Part shown: positions 13,254 through 21,326 of the stretch, piece by piece
Layout of the letters: the number at the start of each line of letters is the position of its first letter
Position numbering within the stretch: the first letter of the stretch is position 1
IMG/VR virus record: IMGVR_UViG_3300020451_000410
Coordinates: 1-41,177 of that record
DNA length: 41,177 bases
Reading direction: 5' to 3' (one strand)
DNA from: a virus
Notes under the pieces: generated by a model
Told to the model about the DNA's origin: nothing
Database searches by the model: none
Seen by the model: only the letters and a program-made list of their open reading frames with translations
Made by a program: the position numbers and the translations under genes

Positions 13254-14195
13254 ATGAATAAAGATATAAGAGCATATTTAACGAAATGTCGCGAGTCATA
13301 TTTTAATGGTCGCCCTCTCATACCAGATGAAGTGTATGATAGGCTTGTTGAAAATATAAATACAGATGAAGTGGGTTCAGCTACGGACAGTCGTTTCAAG
13401 CACCCCTTCCCTATGTATTCCCTTCAAAAAGTCTTTGCAAACGAAGACAAAGCCCCCGATTATGGCACAGATGCAGTTGTAACTACACCTAAATTAGATG
13501 GTGCAGCGGTATCGCTTACATATATGGACGGCATCTTACATCAAGCACTTACTAGAGGAGATGGTAAAGCAGGCCTTGATATTACTGATAAAGTAAAACA
13601 TATAGTGCCACAAGTACTAGATAAATATGTATTTAGTGGTTGTTTTCAAATTACAGGTGAAGTCTGCGCTCCAAAAACGATACCTAATGCTAGAAACTAT
13701 GCAGCTGGTGCGTTAAATTTAAAAGATGTAAAAGAGTTTAAACAAAGGGAATTAACTTTCGTAACTTATGGAGTACAACCTTATATTGGACAGCGTTGGT
13801 TAGAAGATATGAAGTTCTTAGATAATTGGTTTAATGTAGTATCTCTAGGAAATTGGGATATATTTCCGCAAGACGGAGTAGTATTTAGAGTAGATAGATA
13901 TACTGCATTTGATAAACTAGGACATACTTCGCATCACCCAAGAGGAGCATATGCTTACAAAACAAGAGAAGCAGGCGTAGTAACTGAATTACTAGATGTT
14001 GAATGGCAAGTAGGTAAATCAGGTATTATAGCTCCAGTTGCTATCTTAGCTCCAATCACTATTGGAGAAGCAGTTGTACAACGAGCTACTTTACACAACT
14101 ATGGTTTTATAGAAGAATTAGGACTAGAAATTGGTTGTAAAGTAGAAGTTATTAGAAGTGGGGAAATTATCCCTAAAGTAGTAAGGAGAGTATAA
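13254..14195 (+). CDS. ligA: NAD-dependent DNA ligase, catalytic (N-terminal) half
   Basis: 313 residues with the front part of bacterial LigA: a shortened NMN-binding Ia segment (YFNGRPLIPDEVYDRL, 16-31), the nucleotidyltransferase domain with the adenylated lysine in KLDG (K80), GEVCAP (135-140), DGVVFRVD (207-214) and AYKT (234-237), and then the OB-fold (ELLDVEWQVGKSGIIAPVA to IRSGEIIPKV). It stops where the zinc finger should begin. The missing zinc finger, helix-hairpin-helix and BRCT domains are encoded separately at 18425. Together they would total 564 residues, against roughly 670 in typical LigA. It joins DNA nicks using NAD+. Leaderless start; ends one base into the next gene. Confidence 0.92.
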   Translation: MNKDIRAYLTKCRESYFNGRPLIPDEVYDRLVENINTDEVGSATDSRFKHPFPMYSLQKVFANEDKAPDYGTDAVVTTPKLDGAAVSLTYMDGILHQALTRGDGKAGLDITDKVKHIVPQVLDKYVFSGCFQITGEVCAPKTIPNARNYAAGALNLKDVKEFKQRELTFVTYGVQPYIGQRWLEDMKFLDNWFNVVSLGNWDIFPQDGVVFRVDRYTAFDKLGHTSHHPRGAYAYKTREAGVVTELLDVEWQVGKSGIIAPVAILAPITIGEAVVQRATLHNYGFIEELGLEIGCKVEVIRSGEIIPKVVRRV

Positions 14196-14380
14196 TGCTA
14201 CTATATTTAGAATCACAGTTAAGCAATGCATACAGAGTTTATCTTATGCACATTCCTGAAGGACAAAAAGCAATGGAGTTTGAAGACTTCAGAACAGAAA
14301 TGGAAAATGATGAAGAAACATTCGAAGTTTTATTAGCAGAATTTGAGAGGTTACCAGATGAACAAAGAAATACCCACTAA
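14195..14380 (+). CDS. Unknown small acidic protein
   Basis: 61 residues, acidic (EDFRTEMENDEETFEVLLAE), helical, with no recognised motif. The ATG shares its first base with the ligase stop codon region (TAATG). It overlaps the membrane protein gene downstream by 23 bases. Its position directly behind the ligase half may be chance. Confidence 0.55.
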   Translation: MLLYLESQLSNAYRVYLMHIPEGQKAMEFEDFRTEMENDEETFEVLLAEFERLPDEQRNTH

Positions 14381-14660
14381 GAAGGAGTTACAAGGCTCTA
14401 ATCGGTGGTATAAATCTGCCACACCTAAACAAGATTTATCTTGGTATATAAAGTGGGCGTCATCTTTTACCTTACTAAGCGCAATGATGTTAAGAGGTGC
14501 ACAAATTCTACCCACATATGACTTAACACTATCTTTTATAGGTTGTGTAGGCTGGTTATATGTAGGAATATTATGGAAGGATAGAGCATTAGTTTTATTA
14601 AACACCGCTGCGTCACTAATCCTAGGCATAGGATTATTGCGTGTTATTGCAGGAGTTTAA
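14358..14660 (+). CDS. Multi-span membrane protein
   Basis: 100 residues. After a polar N-terminus, hydrophobic stretches follow at about SWYIKWASSFTLLSAMML, LTLSFIGCVGWLYVGILW and ALVLLNTAASLILGIGLL, suggesting three membrane helices. The start at 14358 (MNKEIPTKKEL) is chosen because GAGAGG lies about 8 bases upstream; a TTG at 14343 is possible. Small proteins like this are frequent in marine T4-type phages but uncharacterised. Confidence 0.62.
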   Translation: MNKEIPTKKELQGSNRWYKSATPKQDLSWYIKWASSFTLLSAMMLRGAQILPTYDLTLSFIGCVGWLYVGILWKDRALVLLNTAASLILGIGLLRVIAGV

Positions 14661-15033
14661 TCCATTGGCCTCCGTCGGTAAGTATAACGAAACTTATTTC
14701 GCCAACCACCCCCAAGAAAAAGATAGAGAGGGTGTTCTATACGGCGTTGTATTAGTAAATAAAGAAACTTACCAAAGAGAAGTAATAAAAGTTGGCATTG
14801 CAGCTGGAAAAGATTGGCGTCATGTTATAAAGAGAAGTAGAGGATTTCAAGGATACGATCTAAGAATACAGCGTACTTGGTCTTCAACTCTTTATGAGGT
14901 CTTTTGTATGGAACAAAAACTCCATGCAAAGTACCAACACGATAGATTAGAACCAGAACACAAGTTTGGTGGACATACAGAATGTTTTAAACCGACTAGT
15001 GATATATTGAAGGATTTTCCAAAGAAATGGTAA
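14641..15033 (+). CDS. GIY-YIG/T5orf172-like protein (putative endonuclease)
   Basis: About 130 residues. GVLYGVVLVNKETYQREVIKVGIA, a later conserved glutamate in YEVFCMEQKLHAKY and the ending GGHTECF recall the GIY-YIG-type T5orf172/MUG113 domain: a Y-x-V start, KVGI strand, basic helix and catalytic E. Such proteins nick or cut DNA. The start is uncertain: GTG at 14641, or TTG at 14665 that follows AGGAG by 9 bases. It lies between the ligase halves. The family assignment is moderate. Confidence 0.55.
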   Translation: MLLQEFNPLASVGKYNETYFANHPQEKDREGVLYGVVLVNKETYQREVIKVGIAAGKDWRHVIKRSRGFQGYDLRIQRTWSSTLYEVFCMEQKLHAKYQHDRLEPEHKFGGHTECFKPTSDILKDFPKKW

Positions 15034-15353
15034 AATTTAATTACAAACCAATGCCTGATGAGGTAACTGTTAAGAAAAGCAATATTGCAGGACTAGGAAT
15101 ATTTGCATTAGAGCCACTATACCACCACTATATTTTAGGGGTCACGCATCATTTTGTAGATTGGGAATTTATGGAAGAAACACACGAATATATTAGAACT
15201 CCACTTGGCGGGTTCTTAAATCATAGTGATACACCTAATTGTGTATTAGTTCCGTGCGACCCAGGAATGTATACCTTAATGACTTTGAGAAACATTAGCC
15301 CAGGAGAAGAACTTACAGTATTATATACTTTGGAGCAAGATGACCACCTCTAA
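15027..15353 (+). CDS. SET-domain protein (putative lysine methyltransferase)
   Basis: 108 residues forming a minimal SET domain. The hallmarks are in order: VKKSNIAGLGIFA (15-27) for S-adenosylmethionine binding, GGFLNHSDTPNC (61-72) with the knot-forming NHS and PNC, and ISPGEELTVLY (90-100) with the catalytic tyrosine Y100. There is no cysteine-rich pre- or post-SET, as in many bacterial and viral examples. Such enzymes methylate lysines in proteins. Its phage or host target is unknown. It overlaps its neighbours by 7 and 14 bases. Confidence 0.85.
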   Translation: MVKFNYKPMPDEVTVKKSNIAGLGIFALEPLYHHYILGVTHHFVDWEFMEETHEYIRTPLGGFLNHSDTPNCVLVPCDPGMYTLMTLRNISPGEELTVLYTLEQDDHL

Positions 15354-15987
15354 AACCCCACCGGGTCCAGCGTTTACGCTAGAAGAACCCCAACTTTCTA
15401 CTAAAATGGATATAATTAAAGTAGGTTTTACTTGGTTTGCAGTTTTACCTAATTTTTGGGGGAAAGAATGGTGTGAAAGATGTATTGATTCAGTAGATAA
15501 TTGGAATCTTACTGACGTCCAAGCGGGTCTTTACAATGGTTGGCCTACTGGTAGACAAAAGAGAAATATAGGTACATTTAATAAACATTATAAAGATACC
15601 TACTATGGAGTAAGCGGGTCTTGGATTAGACTTAATGACGCAATCGAGAAATTTAATGAAGTAACATATAAGTTCAATTTAGAAGAACAATCTAGTTGCT
15701 TTTTGAACCAATATCACGAAGGTTATGTTCTTGATTGGCATAAAGACAACGACGAGTCAGTTGAAGATTTATTCAAAAGGAGGCCGAGTGCTAGAATATC
15801 AGTCAGTATCTTTTTGAATGAAGACTTTGAAGGCGGTGAGTTTGAATTACAAGGAATAAACAAATTCCCTGCTAAAACAGGAACAGCAATAATATTTCCC
15901 TCTGCGCAAGTACATAGAGGGTGTCAAATAAGAAAAGGAACAAAATATAATTTAACATATTGGAGAAAGGGTTGGAGTGTTAGTTAA
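15340..15987 (+). CDS. 2-oxoglutarate/Fe(II) oxygenase
   Basis: 215 residues. The catalytic domain lies in the second half: CFLNQYHEGYVLDWHKDND gives ligands H134 and D136, SVSIFLNEDFEGGEFEL is the typical strand-turn-strand, and IIFPSAQVHRG supplies H192. The 2-oxoglutarate-binding basic residue could be R198 or K202. The N-terminus (TWFAVLPNFWGKEWCERCI) resembles the entry helix of PKHD-type hydroxylases. GGAG lies 5 bases before the ATG. It is next to a SET protein and a carbamoyltransferase. Substrate unknown. Confidence 0.82.
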   Translation: MTTSKTPPGPAFTLEEPQLSTKMDIIKVGFTWFAVLPNFWGKEWCERCIDSVDNWNLTDVQAGLYNGWPTGRQKRNIGTFNKHYKDTYYGVSGSWIRLNDAIEKFNEVTYKFNLEEQSSCFLNQYHEGYVLDWHKDNDESVEDLFKRRPSARISVSIFLNEDFEGGEFELQGINKFPAKTGTAIIFPSAQVHRGCQIRKGTKYNLTYWRKGWSVS

Positions 15988-17332
15988 AGGAATATCAGAA
16001 GGTTTTCACGACGCATCAGTAGCATTAGTTGATGATGAAGGAGTCGTATGGGCTAAACACGCAGAGAGAACAACAAGAAAAAAGAATGATAGAACAAACC
16101 CAGTATCTCTCAGAAATGTTGACGCCGATATATCCGTTTTTTACGAAAATGTACCGCTAAAGAACGAAAGACGTATAGCACATTCACAAGTCCCTGTTTC
16201 AACAAAAATTTTCGAAGATTGTGATTATCACTCAAATCATCACGAAAGCCACGCAGCAGGAGCGTATTATAGTTCACCTTTTACCGAAGACACGGTAATC
16301 CTCGTGATTGATGCGATTGGAGAATGGAATACTTGCAGTATTTGGCAAGTAAATGGTAAAATTTTCAAAAAAGTTTATGAAAAAAATTATCCATATAGTA
16401 TTGGCCTGTTCTACTCAGCAATCACCAAGCGTATTGGTTTGAAGCCAAACGAAGATGAATATATAACTATGGGAATGGCGGCATATGGAGAAGTATGTGT
16501 TGATATGCAGTATTGCTTTAATGAGTGGGCAAATTGGCACAAAGGCTTTAGTTTAAACGATTTTAAAGGTTGTCACCCTTATGATATCGCCGCAAGTGCC
16601 CAAGCACACGCAGAGTTAGAAATCGAAAAGTTAGTAGGCTTAGCAGCTAACTGGGGAACAAATTTATGCTATGCAGGTGGAGTCGCACTCAACTGTGTAG
16701 CCAATAGTAAGATACTACACCACTATTTTAAGAATGTTTGGATTTATCCAAATCCAGGCGATGCTGGTAGTAGTTTAGGTGCGGCACTATGGAAGAAGAA
16801 ACAACATATAAAATACAGTCCCTATCTAGGCACAAACATTGAGAATGAACAAAACCCTAGATTGATAGTGGATTGGTTACTGAAAAAGAAGGTAGTTGGT
16901 ATAGCCAACGGGAGAGCAGAATATGGACCGCGTGCTTTGGGTAATCGGAGTTTGCTGGGTGACGTTCGTTATGATATTAAACATACAGTTAATAGAATCA
17001 AAAAACGTCAGCAGTTTAGACCGTTTGCACCTGCAATATTGTCAGAATTTGCTGAAGAATACTTCGATGGAATAACAAATCCTTATATGCAGTATGTATC
17101 AAAGGCAAAACATGAGTACAATAGTGTAATTCATGTAGATGGCACAAGTAGAGTGCAGACAGTAGAGCCTGATAACCCTAGCATATTGCGACCGATACTC
17201 GAAGAATATTATGAAAAAACTGGAGTGCCTATGTTGTTAAATACAAGTTTAAATATAAAAGGACAACCCATTGTAGATACATGGGAAGACGCACTTCAGT
17301 TTCAAAAAATGTATGGAGTAAAAGTATTTTGA
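15977..17332 (+). CDS. Carbamoyltransferase, NodU/TobZ family
   Basis: 451 residues from a GTG overlapping the oxygenase gene. The N-terminal Kae1-like part has GISEGFHDASVALVDD and the metal-binding HHESHAAGAYYSSPF, then VILVIDAIGEWNT and ITMGMAAYGE. The C-terminal part has RAEYGPRALGNRSLLGD and NRIKKRQQFRPFAPAIL, the YrdC-like carbamoyl-AMP module. These enzymes transfer a carbamoyl group from carbamoyl phosphate to hydroxyls of sugars and similar molecules. It is roughly 100 residues shorter than common NodU/TobZ proteins; such genes occur in marine phages. It ends TTGA, overlapping the SGNH gene. Confidence 0.9.
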   Translation: MLVKGISEGFHDASVALVDDEGVVWAKHAERTTRKKNDRTNPVSLRNVDADISVFYENVPLKNERRIAHSQVPVSTKIFEDCDYHSNHHESHAAGAYYSSPFTEDTVILVIDAIGEWNTCSIWQVNGKIFKKVYEKNYPYSIGLFYSAITKRIGLKPNEDEYITMGMAAYGEVCVDMQYCFNEWANWHKGFSLNDFKGCHPYDIAASAQAHAELEIEKLVGLAANWGTNLCYAGGVALNCVANSKILHHYFKNVWIYPNPGDAGSSLGAALWKKKQHIKYSPYLGTNIENEQNPRLIVDWLLKKKVVGIANGRAEYGPRALGNRSLLGDVRYDIKHTVNRIKKRQQFRPFAPAILSEFAEEYFDGITNPYMQYVSKAKHEYNSVIHVDGTSRVQTVEPDNPSILRPILEEYYEKTGVPMLLNTSLNIKGQPIVDTWEDALQFQKMYGVKVF

Positions 17333-18237
17333 GTAGTAAAATTTTATGGGTAGGTTGTAGTTTCGTAAATGGAATGGAACTACCCGACAAGAAAGTACAA
17401 AGATTTAGTGCTAGAGTTTGTAAGAACTTTGGACAGTTAGAATGGAATGAAGGAAAGGTTGGCGCGGGTAATGATTATATTCAGCGTTATGTTCTTAACT
17501 CCATTCTACAAAATAAATTACATTATAGCATAGGAGCTCAAAAAGAAGAGCACCTAGATAATGTAAGAATACATAAGTACACTTCTAACGGAAAGCCAGG
17601 AGAGTACAAACAGAGGTTTCAAAAACATAGAGAATACTGTGGAGTTGGAACACCAAAATTAGTAGTGTGTATGTGGTCTGGAATTAACAGAACAGAATTA
17701 CTAAGACAATCCAATATTACAGATGATTGGAGTTGGGTTGTAAATACATGGGGTAAGTTTGGATTAGACCCAAAAACTTTAACAGCTAAGCCCTGGAGTC
17801 AGCCTTATGTTGACCCAATGCTGGGTAAAGAGAATACAAATTATATGAGAGGGTATATGAAAACAGTACTCAATGCACACATGAACTTACGGAAAACAGT
17901 TAATCAGATGTTATCCGTTAAGTATTTTTTAGAGCAAAAAGGAATAAAGCAGCTACATTATCTATTTTCACATGGACAATATAGACCTTTATTACCTACT
18001 TTAGATTGGGAAGTTAGTGAAAACACCAACAACTGGTGGGAGTCATTGGATTTAAACAGAGAGCAAATTGTGTCTGAGTTGCCTTTTTTAGAATCAGAAG
18101 GATTCTATGATTTATGTCTCCGTAAAAAGTTACCAATCGGGCCTAAAGACCACCCGCTAATAGAAGGTCATGAAATGATGGCACAGCGAATAATACAGGA
18201 TATTAAAGATAATGAAATTGATAAAGAATTTAATTAA
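17329..18237 (+). CDS. SGNH-like hydrolase
   Basis: 302 residues if started at TTG 17329 (4-base TTGA overlap with the previous stop, GGAG 10 bases upstream). KILWVGCSFVNGMELP near the N-terminus carries the block I serine (S11); GAGNDYIQRYV, then KLVVCMWSGINRTEL resemble blocks II and III; DHPLIEGHEMMA near the end supplies the D-x-x-H-like pair. Such proteins are common in marine phages, next to glycan-related genes. Its substrate is not known. With the carbamoyltransferase it may modify a sugar. Longer starts (ATG 17281) would overlap the neighbour by 52 bases. Confidence 0.65.
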   Translation: MSSKILWVGCSFVNGMELPDKKVQRFSARVCKNFGQLEWNEGKVGAGNDYIQRYVLNSILQNKLHYSIGAQKEEHLDNVRIHKYTSNGKPGEYKQRFQKHREYCGVGTPKLVVCMWSGINRTELLRQSNITDDWSWVVNTWGKFGLDPKTLTAKPWSQPYVDPMLGKENTNYMRGYMKTVLNAHMNLRKTVNQMLSVKYFLEQKGIKQLHYLFSHGQYRPLLPTLDWEVSENTNNWWESLDLNREQIVSELPFLESEGFYDLCLRKKLPIGPKDHPLIEGHEMMAQRIIQDIKDNEIDKEFN

Positions 18238-18364
18238 GAAAATCAAAACTATGTGGTTTGAGTGGCAGTTACAAAGAAATTATACACCAGACACCTATGT
18301 ATATGAAGATGATGAAATTTTCGAACCCATTGATGAAAGTCAGGAATCAAAAAATAGTTCTTGA
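18212..18364 (+). CDS. Unknown small protein ending inside a promoter
   Basis: 50 residues (MKLIKNLIKKIKTMWFEW...), basic at the N-terminus and acidic toward the C-terminus (YEDDEIFEPIDESQE). It overlaps the SGNH gene by 26 bases. Its stop codon is the TGA inside the TTGACA -35 box of the next promoter, and its last residues (KNSS) are encoded by the promoter's upstream element. It is short and could be chance, but no other feature fills this gap. Confidence 0.45.
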   Translation: MKLIKNLIKKIKTMWFEWQLQRNYTPDTYVYEDDEIFEPIDESQESKNSS

Positions 18365-18389
18365 CAAGAGGTTAAATTTCATCTATAAT
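18350..18389 (+). promoter_or_regulatory. Sigma70 promoter for the ligase C-terminal half
   Basis: 17-mer AAAAATAGTTCTTGACA at 18350-18366, 17-bp spacer, TATAATATA from 18384. Predicted +1 is near 18396, with a leader of about 29 nt containing AGAGAGA before the ATG at 18425. It can therefore transcribe the second ligase half independently of the first. Confidence 0.88.
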
Positions 18390-18424
18390 ATACAATATAA
18401 ATAAAAAAAGAGAGACAAATCGAA

Positions 18425-19180
18425 ATGAGCGAAATTTTACCACCAATTGCTTGTCCTTCCTGTGAGGGAAATGTAGAGTTTGTTAATGACATTCTTTACT
18501 GCCTTAACAAGTTGTGTCCAGCACAATGGAGTAAAAAACTAGAACATTTCGGCAAGTCTCTAAAAATAAAAGGACTCGGCCCTGCTACCATTCGGAAGTT
18601 AGAAGTCGAGGACTATCCAGAATTGTATGAGCTAACTGTAGAGGATATTTCCGACAGACTAGGCTCGGAGAAAATGGCAACTAAGTTAGTAACTGAAATT
18701 GAGAAGTCAAAATCAGTTGATTTGCAAACATTGTTGCCATCTTTCTCAATTCCACTTTTTGGTCGGTCAGCTTCTCAAAAATTATGCGAGAAAATTTCGA
18801 CACTCGAAGAAATTTCAGAGAAAAGTTGTACCGAAGCGGGTATCGGCCCTAAAGCAACAAGCAACCTATTAAACTGGTTAGATAACGAATTTTATCTAAA
18901 TGAGTATGATAAAAACTTGCCTTTCTCTTTTGCTTCTACTAAAGTTGTAAAACGAGAAACAGTAGGCACAGTCTGTATATCAGGTAGACTCAATTCATAT
19001 CCCACCAAGGCTCGTGCTGCGGAAGTTCTGGAACAACACGGCTTTGCCGTAAAAAATAGTCTGACAAAGGACTGCACTCATTTAATCAATGAGTCAGGAA
19101 TTGAGTCAGCCAAAACGCAGACTGCTCGAGAACGAGGAGTCATTATAATAAATAACATTTTAGATTTAATTGGAGAATAA
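18425..19180 (+). CDS. NAD-dependent DNA ligase, C-terminal half (Zn finger, HhH, BRCT)
   Basis: 251 residues that correspond to the back end of LigA. A four-cysteine zinc finger opens it (C10, C13, C26, C31: CPSC...CLNKLC), followed by HFGKSLKIKGLGPATIRKL and further helix-hairpin-helix elements (SFSIPLFGRSASQKL, EAGIGPKATSNL) to about residue 165, and a BRCT domain from about 178 (VGTVCISGRLNSYPTKARA...HLI...). It lacks any nucleotidyltransferase. It should bind nicked DNA and clamp around it together with the catalytic half at 13254. Its own promoter suggests a separately made subunit. Confidence 0.9.
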   Translation: MSEILPPIACPSCEGNVEFVNDILYCLNKLCPAQWSKKLEHFGKSLKIKGLGPATIRKLEVEDYPELYELTVEDISDRLGSEKMATKLVTEIEKSKSVDLQTLLPSFSIPLFGRSASQKLCEKISTLEEISEKSCTEAGIGPKATSNLLNWLDNEFYLNEYDKNLPFSFASTKVVKRETVGTVCISGRLNSYPTKARAAEVLEQHGFAVKNSLTKDCTHLINESGIESAKTQTARERGVIIINNILDLIGE

Positions 19181-19182
19181 AA

Positions 19183-19902
19183 ATGGCATTACCTAAATGG
19201 ACAGATGAGAGAACATCAGCTCTCGAGAACTTTGTAGGTTCTGAAAGCCCAGTTACTCAAGCTATGGTAGCAGACGCTGCTGAAGAGTTAGAAACTTCTG
19301 TAAGAAGTGTTAGCTCTAAGCTTAGAAAAATGGGCTATGATGTTGAACTAGCTTCTTCTAACAACACTAAATCTTTTAGTGATGCACAAGAAGCAACATT
19401 ATCAGCATTTGTAACTGACAATAGTGGTCAGTACACATATGCTGAAATCGCAAGTAACTTTGAAGGTGGAGCATTTAGTGCAAAATCAATTCAAGGTAAA
19501 ATCCTTTCTATGCAACTTACAGAGCATGTTAAACCTGCTCCTAAAGTTGAGTCTGTTAAAACTTATTCAGACGAAGAAGAATCAACATTTATCGGAATGG
19601 TAAATGATGGTGCTTTCATAGAGCAAATTGCTGAATCTCTAGGTAAGAGTGTAAACTCTATCAGAGGTAAAGCGCTTTCTTTACTTAGAGCGGGCGAAAT
19701 AAACGCTATTCCTAAGCAGGAAGTAACAAAAGGGTCTGGCAAAGCTGATCCTTTAGCTGACTTAGAGATTGACGACATGACTGTCGAAGCAATCGCTGAC
19801 AATATCGGTAAAACTGTAAGAGGTGTTAAAACCATGCTTACAAGACGTGGTTTAGTTTGTGCTGACTACGACGGTTCAGCTAGAAAAGAAAGAGTTCAGT
19901 AA
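19183..19902 (+). CDS. Four-repeat Myb/SANT-like DNA-binding protein
   Basis: 239 residues built from four related units: 5-55 (KWTDERTSALENFV...SVRSVSSKLRKMGYDVE), 62-113 (KSFSDAQEATLSAFV...SAKSIQGKILSMQL), 126-175 (KTYSDEEESTFIGMV...SVNSIRGKALSLLRAG) and 190-230 (MTVEAIADNIGKTVRGVKTMLTRRGL). Each has an aromatic or hydrophobic start, an acidic helix and a recognition-like S/T-V-x-S-I/V-x-x-K helix. The same unit is found singly at 641 and 10725. Probably an abundant DNA-binding protein or regulator. GGAG precedes the ATG; a terminator follows. Confidence 0.78.
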   Translation: MALPKWTDERTSALENFVGSESPVTQAMVADAAEELETSVRSVSSKLRKMGYDVELASSNNTKSFSDAQEATLSAFVTDNSGQYTYAEIASNFEGGAFSAKSIQGKILSMQLTEHVKPAPKVESVKTYSDEEESTFIGMVNDGAFIEQIAESLGKSVNSIRGKALSLLRAGEINAIPKQEVTKGSGKADPLADLEIDDMTVEAIADNIGKTVRGVKTMLTRRGLVCADYDGSARKERVQ

Positions 19903-19925
19903 GAACATTCTATTTGTCAAGATGG

Positions 19926-19951
19926 TAGGGGAGGAAACTCCCCTGCTTTTT
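19926..19951 (+). terminator. Rho-independent terminator
   Basis: AGGGGAG (19927-19933), GAAA loop, CTCCCCT (19938-19944), then GCTTTTTC. Perfect 7-bp stem with a stable tetraloop. It separates the DNA-binding protein gene from the helicase; since no new promoter is seen before the helicase, partial read-through is expected. Confidence 0.88.
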
Positions 19952-19964
19952 CTTGGGAGAGATA

Positions 19965-21326
19965 ATGACAGTAGAAAGTGCTTTATTAAAACAACTTTTA
20001 TCGCAAGGAGATTTCGATACTTGGAATCGCTTACAGCAACACTATTTACCTGAAGGCGAGTACCAAAAGATTTGGAAAATCGTGGACAAACACGTCCATA
20101 AATTCCATGCGCTCCCTACTTTTGAAGATTTAAAATACGAAATTAGGAGCAGAGAACTTCAAGAGAAAATTTTTGCGATAGAGGCTGTGGAGACAGATGT
20201 CCCAGCTTACGAACTACTAGAATATCTCAAAGATTCATTCACTCAGAGTGAAATCTTATCCAAGATTGAAAATTATTTAGACGAAACAATTTCCGTTGCA
20301 GATGCAAAGGAAAATATTGACTATCTCCAAGAGATGGTCGTACAAGTTCAGGATAGAGTAAACACAGCTGATGATGCCGACACAATGGACTCAGTTGAAT
20401 TATTTGATTCTGAAGAAGATTTAGCTAAGTATCTACCACTTGGTCTTAATCAAGACTATGATATAAGCTATCAATTCTCTCCCAAAGACTTGGTCATTGT
20501 GGGGGCGCAACGAGGTCACGGAAAGTCATTCACTTGTTGTAATATGGCAGTAAATGCTGTTGAACAAGGACGTTCTGTACTTTATTTCACAATCGAGATG
20601 GACCAGCGACCAATTCTGCAAAGAATGGCAGCTATGTCTACAGGAATCCCATTAGGCAGACTTATAAAACGAAACCTCTATGAAAAAGAGTGGAATCGTA
20701 TTGCCCAATGGTGGGCAGACCGTTTTGATGGCGGTCACGATGTTCTTGCTCAACATAATGTTAGTGAGGACTTCGATAAATTCCATTATGAACTATCTCG
20801 TAAGTGTGAATTGAAGAAAGAAGCTCAGTTGGACGTATTCTACGACCCTAGCTTAACATTGGCTAAAATTATTAGCACAGTTAGGCAAAAGAAAGTAGAA
20901 TATCCTGATTTGGGCATGGTAATAGTGGATTACCTTAACCAAGTACGTCGTCACAATGCTCCAAGTCGTTCTGGTCAGTACGAATGGACTGAACAGATTG
21001 AAATATCTAAGGGACTGAAGTCTCTAGCGCAAGACCAACAAGTTTTGGTCGTGTCCGCTTTCCAAACTAACCCTAAAGGTGAGGTAAGATTCTCTAAAGG
21101 TATCGAAGATGCTGTAGATGCGTCTTATACTCTTGAACATTGGGGTAAAGAGGAGAACGCAATCAAATTCAAATGTAATAAGATGCGTAGCGGTGAGATG
21201 AAGTCCTTTATTTCAGAAATAGACTGGGAAACATTAAAAATCGGACCACAAACAGCAATGGACCCCGATGAAAAAGCCGATTTAAAGGAGCAAATGAATA
21301 CAGGGGAGGACTATAATGATCTTTAA
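19965..21326 (+). CDS. DnaB-like replicative DNA helicase
   Basis: 453 residues. An N-terminal helical domain (about 1-150) is followed by a RecA-type motor: Walker A GAQRGHGKSF at 180-189, LYFTIEM, and Walker B MVIVDYLNQV, then VLVVSAFQTN. This is the SF4/DnaB helicase that unwinds duplex DNA at the fork and works with the primase at 23935. It is close in size to DnaB and T4 gp41 proteins. The ATG at 19965 is preferred to a TTG four codons earlier because GGGAGA is properly spaced. It overlaps the next gene by 11 bases. Confidence 0.92.
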   Translation: MTVESALLKQLLSQGDFDTWNRLQQHYLPEGEYQKIWKIVDKHVHKFHALPTFEDLKYEIRSRELQEKIFAIEAVETDVPAYELLEYLKDSFTQSEILSKIENYLDETISVADAKENIDYLQEMVVQVQDRVNTADDADTMDSVELFDSEEDLAKYLPLGLNQDYDISYQFSPKDLVIVGAQRGHGKSFTCCNMAVNAVEQGRSVLYFTIEMDQRPILQRMAAMSTGIPLGRLIKRNLYEKEWNRIAQWWADRFDGGHDVLAQHNVSEDFDKFHYELSRKCELKKEAQLDVFYDPSLTLAKIISTVRQKKVEYPDLGMVIVDYLNQVRRHNAPSRSGQYEWTEQIEISKGLKSLAQDQQVLVVSAFQTNPKGEVRFSKGIEDAVDASYTLEHWGKEENAIKFKCNKMRSGEMKSFISEIDWETLKIGPQTAMDPDEKADLKEQMNTGEDYNDL

